A DNA stretch of 64,000 bases from Cheilinus undulatus (GCF_018320785.1 NC_054869.1:33706289-33770288); one strand, 5' to 3'; counted from the stretch's first letter, positions 47,539 to 60,579 are shown. Numbers and translations are program-made. The notes: a model not told the origin generated them from the sequence alone.

Positions 47539-50500
47539 TTATTCCCTCCTCCCTCTTCTCGCCTCTGCTGCGGCTTTTCTCTGCTTCATCATCAACCTAC
47601 AAAAAACACAGTGAACCTACATTTAGGTAAAAATTCAACACAAACAATAACACAAACCCTTCCCGCTGTGTGACTTAATGTGTCTTAAATTCAAAGTTAA
47701 CATCTGTTGATCTGTTAGACTTAAGAAACTGACATCACTGAACACCTTAAACACGTAACTAGTTTAATTCAAAACAATGAGTCTATTTTTAAATCTATCT
47801 GTTGTAGCCTCATGTGACATAAACGTAAGCCTAAAAAAAATGACTCAACCCTCAAACTATGACCACACAGCCACTTCCTCCATCTTGCCTCATCAAGTAT
47901 GTCATGCTTTCTCGCTCTTCTGTGTCACCTCTAACTCCTTCACCTTTCCTGCCACCCCCTCCCCCCGCCCCCTTTCTCTGTTTGTACCCTCTGCCCACTT
48001 ACTCCCTCTTACCCCAGGACAACTGTGAGGCCTATGCTGGCTGTCAGACTGAGGGCAGTAACCATGGCGATAAATGGCACCAGCAGGACCTCAGTGGGTT
48101 GAGAAAGTGATTCTCCATGAGGCAGGCGAGGCAGAGTGCCCACAGGGCGGTGGGTTTGCTTAGGTAAAGGGGAAACTGTGGAGGAAGGAGGATGAAAAGG
48201 TCAGGTGTTAATGTACACTGACATGTATGAAGGGGGAAATATAACGTCAGTGGTTCCCAACTTGAGGTCTGGGGCCCCCTTGGAGGGGTGGCAAGGATCT
48301 CAAGGGGGGTGCAGGCCCTGTCTGTTCTCAAGTTGTCAAAATTATATGTGCATGTACATATATTTTTAATCATGATTACAAACATAATATTCAAAGACAT
48401 ATTGGCTTTCGTGAAAGATAGAAAAATAAAGATATTGTGCTTATTTTTGATGGAAAAAAAGAGAAAACTTTGGACTTATAAAGTTGTATATCAACAAGAA
48501 ACTGAATGTCTAAGTTTAAAGACTTGTTTATGTTTAAAACAAAAGCTCAAAATTTCCAAGTTAAATAAGTGAGAAATATGTTCACTGAAAATTCCAATAT
48601 GTCAAGTTTCAAAATCATGACCTTAAGACACTGGAAAGCCAAACGTTTCTGAGAAACCAAACTGAAAACAGTGGTTTACAGAAATGTCTCTTCTAAGTCC
48701 AGATGAAAATGAAAGTGTGATGGTTCTGAGATAAATCATAATTTTCTCCTTATTGCTCTGTCCAAGTAAGAAGTATCCACACTGCAAGACCGAACAGTAA
48801 AAGGTTGTTAAAAAAAGTTGTGTTAACTTAAAAATCCAGCTGTTTCAGCTCTATTTTTCTGGGTTAAATGAACACATATTAGTTTTAGGTACTCAATCAT
48901 TCTAAGTGTTTTTTGTCATTGTTCCCAGAATACATGACTTTTAAAGTCCAAAAATGTATTTTTTTTCTCTTAAATGTAAAAATTTTTCTGCTCTGGAGGG
49001 TTAAGGAAATAAGGTTGAGAATCAGTGCTCTAGATTAACTGTTATAAAAGACTGTAAATCATTTTGCAGCATATTTAACAGCAACTTTTAAACTAATATA
49101 AAGAAGCTCATTGACTCGGTTGTACAGTAAACCATATAGTTGAGCTGGGCAATATTTTAAAGATATATTGATATGTTTTTAAAGTTTCATTTTACAGGGC
49201 AAGAAAATATTGTTCATATTTATGTGGTTAATATGGACTCTAAAATAAAAACAGATGTCTGACCTCATGTTTAGTAAAAAAACTGTTTAAAGTAAGAACC
49301 ATTAACAACAGGCATATTCACCTTAAGATGATCTTTTTGTGGAAGAGAAAGTTAAAGCTACCAATGCAAAAAAAGGCAGCTGTAGACAGTGGCCCTTATT
49401 CCGCTATTTTATCAACAACCAGCTCTTATTTCTTAATGTACTATAATGAGTTTTGGTTCTTGTCACGTAGCCCTTCCTATTACCACTGTACAGAACGGTT
49501 TGCCACATTCATACAACTGAAGCCAGTCAGCCTTTATCAAAACCAACAATTTATCAAACATTTTCAAAAACAGCATCAATTAACATGTGTGTAAAGGTAC
49601 ACTAAAGCTCCATTCACACATGCACTGCCCTCATGAAAATGTGACTTTAAGGAGCTGCATGTGTGAACACAAATGACTTATGCCCCGTTTACACGACAAC
49701 ATTTTCGAGTGAGAACCCAAAAGTTTTGTAGCGTTTTGGCTGTCCGTTCTGAAAACAGAACTTTTTGGAAACAGGCTCCAGAGTGGAAGTTTTTCAAAAT
49801 GCCCCCGTCTACGTGTAAACAGGGAAACCTGCAGTTCCTGAAAACGGACATGCGCACTGCGGCTGCAGTAAATATCCATGCGCGAGTAGGCTTATATCAC
49901 ATGCGCGGATGAGGGGCCCAAAACAAAGATGGCCGATACCAGTGTACTGTTCGTGCTCCTCACTCTTTTGAATTTAACTGTACTTCTCCAACAAAGTGTT
50001 GATTTACTTCACCATCACTTGGATCAGCGGAGACATTTTTCGTGCCTACACCAGATTCAGAATCTAGTGTAGGCATGAAATTCACATCGCCATCTACTGG
50101 CCTGGCATGTATACTACGTCGTTTTTGGTGTTTACCGCAGTCTCGTGTGAATGGAGATCGTATTGAAAATGTTGCGGTCTGAATGTGGAACTTTTTGGAA
50201 ACAGAATGGAAAACGAAGCAAAATGTTGTAATGTAAACAAGGCCTTAGGTTTTCCCTCCGAGTTTATCTGGACTTTCTTGTTCCAGCCCCCTAATAAAAA
50301 GTCAGCAGGAGGTCCAGGTGAGTTCATGTGTGAACACAGTAGGCAGTATTCAAGACAGTTCAGTGAAAGCAAGTGAGCAGGGCTGATGACCTAAATATCC
50401 CACATTGCTGTGCAATGACTGGTGCGATCTTCAAGCGTGTACTTAAGCTTCTTTTAGTTATTCCCACACCAGCTTGTTCTTTTCAACTTATTCAATGATA

Positions 50501-53500
50501 CAGAGAATATATCCTATCATAAGTAGTGTTGATATGTCATTTAAGCACTACACTTTGTTGCTTCTGCATCATGGATATGCGTAAATCTTAACCTTCTTTT
50601 AACTCTGTGAAGCTGCATTGTTTTCATGTCATGTCCTGCCTCTTGACACGTCACCTTGCCAGTTGTCTTACAGTGCATTCCATTTATCTTGAAAGTCAGA
50701 TGTCTAAGCTGGCAATGACATCACACCTGAGTTGACTGAGTTCCAGTTACTAAGAGCTGGTAATTTAAGATGCTGAAGTTAAGGAGTCAGAATTGTGCCT
50801 TCAGGGGACATTTGTGATGATGCATCCAACTGGCATCATGGAACTTCCAAGTTCAAAGATCAACTGGAATGCAACTTTATACACACTGCGGTTTTTAGGC
50901 ATGTTATTTAGGCTGCTGTGATGTTTCGCCTTCAGTATAAATTTCAGATAGGAGTAAAGGGTGGTTTCCCTTTCTGTGCTGACTTTGGAAGATGTAACAA
51001 ATCTTTTGTTGTCCACCTGATCTACCCTCTTGGACACTTTTCTGTTCTGATTTTCCTGACTTTATTAAGAATTGTAAGAATTACCTCTCAAACTCTGAAT
51101 TTGTGCTCTTTGGTTGTATCCTAACACAACATACATAGTTTGCAGGTGCATCTAACATAATTAGAATATCAAGAAAAAGTTCATTTTTTCCTGTTATTTA
51201 ATTCAAAAAGTGAAACTTCCAAATATTCTAGATTTATCTCATACAAAGTGAAACATTTCAATACTTTTTTGTTTTCATCTTGATGATTACGACTTACGGC
51301 TCACAAACATCAAAAATCCACTATCTCAGAATCTCACTTGGTGCTTGGTTGGAGCTCCTTTTGCATGAATTACTGCATCTATGTGACATGACATGGAGGC
51401 AATCAGCCTGTGGCACTGCTGGGGTGTTATGAAGCCCATGTTGCTCTGATAGCAGCCTTTAGCTGTGAGTCTGGTGCCTCTAATCTTTCCCTTGAAATTT
51501 TACCTAAAGATCCTCTATGGGATTCAGGTCAGACAAGTCGGCTGGCAAGTCAAGCAGAGTAATACTACAGTCAGCAAACCAGTTTCTGGTGGTTTTGGCT
51601 TTAGCAGGTGCCAAGTCCTGCTGGAAAAGGAAATCAGTATCTCCACAAAGCTTGTTGGCAGAAAGAAGCATGAAGTGCTCTAAAATCTCCTGGTAGATGG
51701 CTGACAGCGTTGACACTGGACTTAATAAAGACCAGCGGACCAACAGCAGCAGATGACATGGCACCTAAAACCATCACTGACTGTGGAAATGGAGAACACT
51801 GGACTTCAAGCACCTTGGATTCTGCACCTCTCTGATCTTCCTCCAGACTCTGGGATCTTGATTTCAAAATTAAATGCCAAATTCACTTTTATCTGTAAAC
51901 AAGACAGTCCAGTTCTTTTTCTCCTTAGCCCAGGTGACACGCTTCTGGCATTGTCTGTGGTTCAGGAATGGCTTGACACTTAGAACATAAAACTTATAGC
52001 CCATTTCCTGGACCCTTCTGTGTGGTGGCTCTTGATCCACTGACTCCAGCCCCAGTCCACTCTTTGTGAAGCTCCTCTAAGTTCCTGAATCTGCATTGTT
52101 TGACAATCCTCTGAAGGCTGAGTTCATTCCTGTCGCTTGTGCACCTTTTCTTACTGCACTTTTCCCATCCAGTCAACTTTCCATGAATATTCTTCAACAC
52201 AGCCTTTGAGAACAGCCTGCCCTTTTAGCAGTGACCTGTGGAAGGAGTCAATGATTGTCTTCTTGATTAAAGTCAAGTAAGCAGTCTTCCCCATGATTGT
52301 CTGTACTAAACCAGAGCAAAAGAATGAAGGCTCAGGGAAACTTTGCAAATTGGACTTTTCCACAATATGCTAATATTTTGAGATAGTGGATTTTTGTAAC
52401 CTTGCAAAGCAGATGGATACACCCGTTTCCTTGTTTGAATCCATCTTGCAAAGCTCCCATCTGATCCATTTGGGCCCAGTTAGAAAGTGACAGGACCAAT
52501 CAGCTACAAGGGGCAGTACGTTCAGGCGCAGCAGAGTCGTGACGTAAACAAGCAGCAGCAAGAGCTGCTGGAGGTGGAGGAAGAGATTAGCGTGGATGCT
52601 GCTAAAGCGCTAGTTTTATCAGAACTTGACGACATTTCCTCTTTAAAAGGAAAAACAAACAACAGCAGTGAGCTGTTTTCTTTTCAAAAACGACAAAAGT
52701 CGAGTACGTACATGTCTATGGTTGCCATGTTTCGCATTATTCCTCAGTAGCTGCGCACGCGCAGCTCGCTAGCAGCTACGTCACGTGTTTTGTTGCTCTG
52801 ATTGGCCTGTAGAGATGTGACAGACAGAACGTTCACCCAATCATACTCCGAGGATTTTTCAAAGCCTCTGCCTTTTCTCAAACGTTTCCTGCTGAAGCTT
52901 TCCAAAATGGATGTGTGAAACACATCCATCTGGCGTGTCAGGTTAGGATTTTTGTGAGCCGTACCATAATCATCTAGATGAAAACAAAAAGTCTTGAAAT
53001 TTTTTATTTTGTATGAGATGAATCAAGAATACATGGAAATTAAACTTTCTGAAGTAAATCATGGGAAAAAAATAACTTTTACATGATATTCTCATTTTTT
53101 AAATGCACCAGTAGTAGATAATTATTGGTCCCACACTGCTAAAATATTTAATTCTTATATACAGTGGATTCATTCATTTGAAAAATATGATCTATGTCTC
53201 TATATTTCTACTGGGACATTTGTCTCATTGGACAGTTTTACTGGAGCTAGCTGGTGGTTTACTTGTTGCCATTTATTAGGAGTTGACAAACATTGATTGG
53301 AGTGTTCCTTCTCTTGTGTGGACAGTACAAGTGCCCTGTCAGAGTTAATTTATCTGGCATTTCTCTATGATGATATGTTGAAAAGGCTATACTCTACCAG
53401 TGAGCAGAAAAGTGACTTGATAGAAGACAGTTCCATTTGGGCCTCTCAGAGAGCAGCGATATGTTCCTTGTTCATTCACACGTAGTTGATTTAAGACCAC

Positions 53501-56373
53501 AGTCGAGTCATCAGTCACTACCAAGGTACTGAAGTCACTTTCAATCAGCTGCATACACAGATTAAGAATTCAAAGTTGTACATAAGAGAATGTCAGAGCT
53601 ATCAGATAGCAAATGTGCATATTCATGGTGAGATAGTAAGACTGAGGGATAAAAATACAGAAACTAAAAAAGTGGTTAGAAAGTGGAAAGTATTGACTAC
53701 AGTCACAAGGCACTATTAATGTCTCTGTTCCTTATTTTTACCCAAGAGGGAACCAGTGATGGCAAAGAGACCTTTTTAGCTCCTGGCACACCAGGGGCCC
53801 ATGCATAATGGTACTCTGGTGTCCCTAGTAGAAGACGATGCCATGGAAGGAAACAGTTCAGCACAGCCTGTCCTCCCTCCTCGGCCTGCACCGGGTACTC
53901 TAGAAAAAGAGGGGGAGGAGAGAGAAACAGAGATACTTCATTCATTCATTTGCATGAGGATTACTAGAATAATCTTTTCTATTAGCCTTGCACATGGACA
54001 GCCAGCAGCAGCATCGCTTAGGAACACATTTGCAAACTCGTGACGGCGTGTATCCATGTACAGCATGTGCTGTTCATGCTGCGATGCACTCCCACTAGAA
54101 ACGAGTGGATGCATCCAGCCCCCATCCTCCCACTCTGCACAACAACATGCACACACAAACAAACAAGCAAATAAAAATGGACCTCCGCAATCCTGCTGTC
54201 CAGAGGGAGAGGGGCAGATGTATATCTTGTAGCGGCAGGAAAAGCAATCCATTATTCTTCGTCTTAAAAGCCCTGAAAAGAACAAACACATGCACATACA
54301 CGTGCTCTGTTAACATGTACTTAATAAATACATGCAGTGCATCTACATGGATTAAATACAGACGGGAAGGATCAGAAAGAACTTACCACACTTGTTAGGG
54401 CACAGTCCTGAGAGAGAGACAAACAAATGATGTGAAACTAATTCATCTTGTACACAAAGTGCCCTGCCTCATCCTGTGCAGAACACTCACTGATACTCAT
54501 GGATATTACCATCCTGGATAAATGTGTCCAAGTGTTTTTCTAAGATCTTCCTGCCCTTCTCCATGATCATAATGGCCTCAAATGTCACAGATCCTTTAAA
54601 AAACAAAATGAGACTTCATCTTTTAGTCTGGTGTATACTGACCATTACACAGTGTCAAATAAAATACATACAGTCCAGACATCAAGTTACAAATGCAACA
54701 ACTTGAAGGTTTTGTTATTGTGATTTCTAAAGTTTCCAACATCCATTTTGAGTAATAAGTCATGATATATTTTCGGTTTCTTACCTGTGTGCTGGGTCTC
54801 CAAGAAGCGATCAAATTCACTCTGGTACTCAGTTTTGACTCTGTATAGAGTGGTGGGATCTGAAAAATGGCAAATTGGCTTTTCAATTGATTCTAAGATT
54901 ATACATTTTAATTACACATCTAAAGCAAAATGCTGCCGTGGATGGTTGCCTCAGTACTGTGCTTGTTTTGATCTCCTCACCACTGCACTACTGTATTATG
55001 AAGGCTTGCATATATTAGTTTAATAGTTTAAAATTTAATGCTCTGCATTAGGGAAGTTAACTGGAGTCAAATTGCTATTATGCATAAACACACTTGGCCC
55101 ACAACAGTAATTGTGGCTCTAAGCTTCTTATCCAGAATAAAATGATGGCTGCAGCAGTAAAAATTTAAAATGCCAAATCATGTAAACACATATTTTCTTT
55201 TATCTTTTCATGATGTTTTTGTTTTATTTAGCTATAAAAGATATTTTGTTTATTGTCCTCCAACATTTTATTACTTTTAATACTGTAATTTTCCTCTATT
55301 TAAAGCAATCTGAGTCAGTTTTCTATCTTCTTGTCCATTTTTTTCTTCTAGATATAATTTGGGTGGTATGTTTTCATTGAAGCTGCTAGTCTATAAATTT
55401 GAAGTTGATTTACATACTTCTACGAAATTACAAATATCCCTAAGGGGACAATTCAATGCATCATATTATGCCATGTTGCATTTTATTCCATGTACAGAAA
55501 CTGCTGTGTGAGTGATATATGAATGTGTATGGTTGCATATGAATGGGACTGGTTAATACTGATGACCACTATATATGGTAGCATCCATCATCAGTGGGTG
55601 ATTGTGGAGGGAATAGGTATTAAAAGTAAGGGTAGACCAATGATCAGCCTGGCCAGTTATTGAGAAAGATATTTAGTGTTTGGTTGATGATTTCTATCAA
55701 CATTTTTTACTGATAATCAACAAAATTAATTTCAGACTGCAATGTGTGTCTTACCCTCTGGCATAATTTTCACTCCCAAAGTCTTACCAAATGTCCTGTA
55801 TACAAGGCAATCTGACTGTCTGGATGTTACATGAGTACCAGCTAATCAACACTTAATCCTGCATGCTGACATAGTGAGGGTATGGCATCACCTCCTGTTT
55901 CCCTGCTGCTGCTGTGTTGCTCTGTGCCGTTTCTCATGCTGATAGAGATAGAGCTAAAATGTTTATTTTACTTCATTTTTTTGATCATGCAATTTTACTT
56001 TGCCACATTACATATTAGATATCATCTCATAAAATAATAATAATCAGTATTGATATCGGCCCTGAAAAACCAACATCGGTGGACCCTTGTAAAAAGTGCC
56101 TTGAGCAGTCAGATGAAGTCAGAGAAGTGTATATGTTCAAGAGACTGTGTTCAACTAGGCCTTTATCTCACCTATGACTCCCTTTCTTTCACGGCTGGTC
56201 TCTTCGTACATCACATAGGCATGATCACAAATCTTTTTCAGTTCTATCTGGTCGTCAACGGAGGGAGCAGACAGGGCAAAGTCCTCATGGAGGAGTCTGA
56301 TCCCACGGTCACACTGCAGACAGGCCTCAGCTACAGAGACACAGCAGATCAACGACACCAGCACGAGCAGCAT
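47539..56373 (-). CDS. izumo1: Izumo sperm-egg fusion protein 1
   Basis: Sperm membrane protein needed for gamete binding and fusion. Nine coding exons: 56172-56373, 54785-54859, 54510-54593, 54387-54407, 54183-54272, 53772-53899, 53398-53548, 48013-48175 and 47539-47596. All phases join, giving 323 aa. Signal peptide 1-17 is followed by the Izumo CxxC (Cys18, Cys21). The Izumo helical domain runs to about 120. The hinge has CPNKC at 123-127, then Cys137, Cys140, Cys147 and Cys156. An Ig-like domain (158-250) has Cys173, Trp191, GTYRC with Cys232 and a glycosylation site at Asn238. A Pro-rich stalk leads to one membrane helix (about 280-307) and a short basic tail. Exon 4 is only 21 nt. The exon 5 donor (GTCCAT) is weak. 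TCCTCAG near 56399 may be the acceptor of an upstream untranslated exon. The seventh intron (5.2 kb) contains four mobile elements. Confidence 0.9.
48248..49027. mobile_element. hAT-like MITE in izumo1 intron 7
   Basis: The left end CAGTGGTTCCCAACTTGAGG and the right end, read inversely as CACTGATTCTCAACCTTATT, are imperfect inverted repeats. The interior is AT-rich and non-coding. The left end lies only 73 bp from the acceptor of exon 8. Confidence 0.6.
49679..50247. mobile_element. MITE in izumo1 intron 7 (GTTTACACGACAACATTTT type)
   Basis: The left end TATGCCCCGTTTACACGACA runs into ACATTTTCG. The right end, read inversely, is TAAGGCCTTGTTTACATTAC then AACATTTTG. Ends are inverted over about 30 bp. 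TTTTTGGAAACAG occurs in both arms. The interior is fairly GC-rich but without a supported frame. Confidence 0.7.
51141..52396 (-). mobile_element. Tc1-like transposon in izumo1 intron 7
   Basis: The left end starts TGCAGGTGCATCTAACATAA. The transposase is on the minus strand in broken frames. In the frame at 51504-51764, FLFQQDLAPAKAKTTRNWF holds the second catalytic Asp, and LPADLSDLNPIEDL (near 51510-51550) holds the third acidic position. The upstream DNA-binding part spans about 51990-52360 with frame breaks. TTTGAGATAGTGGATTTTTG near the right end has an inverse counterpart near 51310. Not functional as a gene. Confidence 0.75.
52397..52945. mobile_element. MITE carrying a helicase-like fragment, in izumo1 intron 7
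   Basis: The left end GTAACCTTGCAAAGCAGATG then GATACACCC and the right end, read inversely as TAACCTGACACGCCAGATGG then ATGTGTTTC, are imperfect inverted repeats. Near 52600-52660 the plus strand reads AAKALVLSELDDISSLKGK, closely like the helicase-like units at 38.5-38.8 kb (VLSELGHIS). The right part shares an AGAACGTTCACCCAATCA word with that repeat. It abuts the Tc1 element on its left. Confidence 0.6.
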
Positions 56374-57199
56374 CCCTCCTCTGCACCCTTATCTGTCTGA
56401 GGAAGAACACGAGGATGAGTCACTGTAGATCCTGTGATTTTTCAGATGGTTTAGTTCTGAGACACTGTTGCCAAATCTTACTGCTGCTAGAGACACAATC
56501 ATGACTGTTACTGCAACTATTATCATAATCATCACTCCTACTCCCGATTGGAGCATTTACTGTAAAGACAGCTACCAGGAATACAAATGTTATTCCCATC
56601 ACTCCTGTTTGCTGGGTAAATGTTGGGCTAATGTTGTCTGGGACAAGGGCAAAGTACAGTCGATAAAGTACTTTGTGTAATTATTATGTTCTTTCATATC
56701 ACTCACGTGTTGGTAGATGAAACTGTTATATTTTAGTCTACTGTTAGCTCTTCATTTTAAGCATTGCTGAAGAAAAATGTGCCAAATACAGAACAAAGCA
56801 GATGAGTATTTCTTTACTGATTCTGTGGATTTAACTGTGAAAAACCCAAATATACAAAAAAAATCAAAACTTATTTTAAAAAAAGCCTGATAGATGTGAC
56901 TAGGTTTTTAGTTTCTGGCTAAAATGTATTGTTTTTGCTATAATATTTCTATTTTGCTGACTGTTTCTGTGGAACACAGTGTGATGCTAGCTTGTGTTTA
57001 TTGTAAAGGATTAAAGACAATAAAAACTGTTCAAACTTATAAACAGTTTGGCTTTTTGCTAGAAGAAAATCTGTCTTTTAAATCAAAATATTGATTGTCT
57101 TACAAAGAAACTGAGGGTGAAATTGAGTTTCTTCTACCAAAACAAACCATGTTTTTCTTTTGTTGCAAGAAAGCAATTAATTTGAGCAACATGTTTGTC
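56374..57199. other. izumo1 upstream region
   Basis: Sequence between the izumo1 start codon and the LINE relic. No TATA box or CpG cluster is obvious. The first untranslated exon and promoter of izumo1 probably lie here or further right. Confidence 0.4.
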
Positions 57200-57730
57200 A
57201 GTAATTGATTATGGTGATATTATTTACGCACATGCTACCCATCATCCTCTCTGAAAATGTTTAACTCAGTGTACCATGCAGCTTTGCCATTTGTTTCTGG
57301 TCTGGGGTTTCACACCCATCATTGTGTATGGCAAACTAAGTTGGTTTACCTTATACGCAGAAGGATGGAACATTGATTGTCTTTCTTTGTAAGGCTATTT
57401 TACATGAATTACCTTCTTATCTATGTTCTCGTCTGACTCCAAAAGCTGTCAGTAGCTGTAATCTTTGTTACCATGGATTTATTGTGTATGAGATTCCTAA
57501 AACTTGCTCTGTCTTTGGTCAAAGAGCTTTTAGTGTTAATAGTGTAAATACAATTTACAGCATTACTATGCTATACTGTGGGAAATGTTATAAAATGTTG
57601 TAGAAATTACAGAAATGTCTAATAGTACAGTCATCTTGGTCTGAGCTACAGGGTCATCTTAAACTGGAGCCCTGCATTAGTTTAGAAGATTGCAAAGCCT
57701 GAATTAGGGAACATTTGACCAGTCTATGCA
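57200..57730 (+). pseudogene. Decayed non-LTR retrotransposon (LINE), reverse transcriptase C-terminal end
   Basis: The plus strand reads VIDYGDIIYAHA from about 57206, a hallmark near the end of fish LINE reverse transcriptases. After frame breaks it continues in 57373-57603 with IVFLCKAILHELPSYLCSRL and later EIPKTCSVFGQRAFSVNSVN, which fits the usual KALLxKLPPYI and P..RTE.GK.AFS..AP order. It lacks the catalytic core, so it is a 5'-truncated old insertion. Exact family (L2, Rex or other) not decided. Confidence 0.65.
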
Positions 57731-58500
57731 CCCATTTTTCAATACAGAAAGCTTGACTTGTTGATTGATGTACCCTTGCTGTATGTTCTGTTTTTTTTGT
57801 TCATGTGTGAAATTGATCATGCGGCTGACTTGGCCAGGACTCTCTTGTAAAAGATTGTTTTTTAAATTGTTTTATTGTTATGTTTTATGGGGAAAAAAGA
57901 AAAAGCTGTACCATATTCTATCATTTCCACTATGTCAACCGGCTCACTGTGATTAGCTCGTTGCTGCCATCTAGTGGTGGTTTACATAGCATGTAACTGT
58001 ACCAACATTATCATCTACTATCATCATTTTACCTTTTACTCACCCTTTCTTGTTTATGTCGTGTTGCTGCGTTGCCAGCCTGATTTAGCACACAGTACAA
58101 ACCGGTCAGAAACTACTTAATACGAACTACAACACAATTCCGTACATCGAAAACGGTAGTTTACTTCTGATAGTCAAAAGTAGAATCAAAATAACACTAT
58201 TTCGCTATATTTTTAAGCTGACGTGAAGCAAAAAGATACCAGTAGTACATGAACTGCAGCTGCATTGAATTTGAATCGTTTCCATGGTAAACTGTCGAGC
58301 AGACACACAAAACAGGCAACTTAACTTTGAGAAAATACTAATAATTTCCGCCATTACCCTTAAAAATTGTGCTAATACTAATTTTAGCCCGTGAGTTGAA
58401 ACAAAAATAATTACAGTCTTAAAAGTTCACCGAGATACTAATTTTCAGCACCTAACTGTTTTAACACCATATTTACCAGAAGTAACCCGATGACGTACAG
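57731..58500. other. Intergenic between izumo1 and myorg, nothing recognised
   Basis: No coding exon. CCATCTAGTGGTGG at 57967-57980 contains a CTCF-like core, a weak single-site match. Confidence 0.35.
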
Positions 58501-58643
58501 AGTGACTGACAGCCATACACACCAATCCACTCCTGCTCCTTCGTTGTTGGGCGTGACCACGGAACTTCAAACCGTTTTGCAATTGCGCAGTGGACTACTT
58601 CGCTCACAGCTGTACGCTGACCCCTGTAAGAATAGATGCGGAG
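58500..58643 (+). promoter_or_regulatory. Putative myorg promoter and non-coding first exon
   Basis: A good donor, GAG|GTAAGA, follows position 58643 in a locally GC-richer stretch holding TTGCGCAGTGG (NRF1-like half site) near 58582. An acceptor TTTCCACAG just before 60580, or TTTAGCAG just before 60634, would join it to the exon that contains the myorg start codon. Transcript evidence is needed; the exon start is unknown. Confidence 0.35.
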
Positions 58644-60579
58644 GTAAGATAACACTCTTTACTGCTAACAGCGCTTTAAATGACAGTTTAATGTTGATTC
58701 TAGTTCATATTCGCTGTTACAGTGGACAGCATATTGTTTTAAATGTGAGTATGACCGTGTTGGAACATAGTTCGTGACAACAGACACAGCTGGTTGCAGT
58801 GCCACTGAAATGTCCCAACACAGCGTCAACAGCAGTGTCGACGAGTGCTCGGTAGTTATCGATTAATAGCTGGCACAATGGAAATGTCTGATCGGTTGAT
58901 CATTTCCCCTCTTCATACTAATGCTCCTGTAGGCCATTTTTGTGTCCACCATTATCATTTCAGCAAAGTCAAACGAAGGTTTGTGGTGTCAGGTTTGAGG
59001 CTTTTAAGATACAAGTAATGCAAACAAAGAAGTCACCACAACGCAAATGTGTCTGTGAACTCACTGTAGGTTACACCACATGCATAACCTGAAACCTTAG
59101 ATGAGTTCTGGTCATTAGTGGGAAGTGTTTTTATGGAGGAATACTCAAAGTAGAAACTATGCATGATTACTAGATGGTACACTGTTGACTTTAACCTCAT
59201 AAATATATCTTGATTCAACAGAGGCTTGTGTAAGATAACGTTCAGAGAAACCCTGAAGACATATTGACCATGTTAGATTAATGTCAGTGTCTTTAGTATG
59301 TATTTTGTACTAAGAAACACCATTCAAGAAAAACAGGTTCACATAAAAGTTTACTATTGTTTTGCAATGCACTCTGGGCAACAGCAGGGTAACTTCTTCC
59401 GAATTGTTTTCTTCACTGAGACTGCACTTGGGTTGAAATTAAAAAAGCTTTAAAAATAACACTCCATAGGAAGAAGAACAATGACATTACTACCAGAATG
59501 CATTGCACAACAATGGCAGTCTACATGTGAATCTATTTTTGTTGAATTTCTTAAAAAATCAGAGATCCAGGGTGTTTTTTCATAAAGCATACATAGAAAT
59601 ACACTAATGTTTCTATACTAATAAAACAGACCTGCATTTATATGCAGGGTTAATCTTCAGAGAAAGAAAACAGCAGTCTCTCCATAGAGGAACCTAACTT
59701 TTGCAGTGCGGTGCATGTGTTTGCATGACTTCCTTCCCTCCTTGCTGTAATGCTTCTTACCGTCAGCAGAATGGAACAAAAAGGGTTGGGCTGGGACATA
59801 ATGATACCTGTTGTCAGGTTAAACATGGTTCTGTTGTGGATGATTGGCCTGTGAGCTTTATCTGAAAACTGGGTAAGCTGCAGTACGGCTATTTAAAGGC
59901 TGCATTTTGACATTTACCCATGTCTTAGGTGCTTTTACCTGAAAGATAAATATAATCAAACCATGCTGACATGGCATGTGTAATTTCTCTGATCATAGTC
60001 TTTGCCAGTGGTGCCATCGAGGGTGTTACCATCTGTATCTCTGTGGTTACAGTCTGTCTTCCTGCCAAATGAGAGCTTCTAATCTCTATGTTGCTATTGC
60101 TGAACTGTGCAGCACTTGAATCCAGGTACACACAATACAATATAATATATTTTTGATTAGAGATATTAACACATATATGTTGTAGCAAACATTTTATTAA
60201 ACTTAAAGCATTATTGACTAGAGTTGTTTGTGATGCTTCTGATATTTGTTTTCATTTCACAAGAATAACACTCCTTAAAGAATAATAAAAAAGTGAATGC
60301 TGTTTTTGAGAGGAGAGCATCAGACTGAAGGTGAGCTGTCCTAAATTGTGACAATATATGGTGTAGAAACCTCAAGAGCAATTTATAACCATGTTTTCTA
60401 GAAACGGTCAGCGTGATATTTAACAACTGGTTGCAAAGGAAAGGCTTGGTTTGATAATGACTGTCTGATTACAACAATAGACTTTTATGTCACATAATAA
60501 TACTTTGAATTTGACCTTTGTATAAAGCAGGGAAATTATAGTTGTTTTAAAAATCACACTTTTTTTTATGTTTCCACAG
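58644..60579. other. Presumed first intron of myorg
   Basis: Non-coding. It contains the small inverted-repeat element at 59354-59516. No other gene is seen. Confidence 0.35.
59354..59516. mobile_element. Small MITE-like inverted repeat
   Basis: CTATTGTTTTGCAATGCACT then CTGGG at the left pairs with the inverse of CCAGAATGCATTGCACAACA then ATGG at the right. Arms are about 25 bp, total about 163 bp. Confidence 0.5.

Noticed and set aside
47859-48110. Plus-strand open frames rich in Pro and Ser
   Set aside because: They overlap izumo1 exon 8 and its pyrimidine-rich flank in antisense; the minus-strand exon with stalk and membrane helix explains the sequence.
48013-48158. Shorter izumo1 exon 8 using the CCTAAG acceptor
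   Set aside because: It breaks the reading phase with exon 7; the CTCCACAG acceptor before 48175 has a long pyrimidine tract and restores phase.
54105-54398. 97-codon plus-strand open frame
   Set aside because: Antisense to izumo1 exons 4 and 5.
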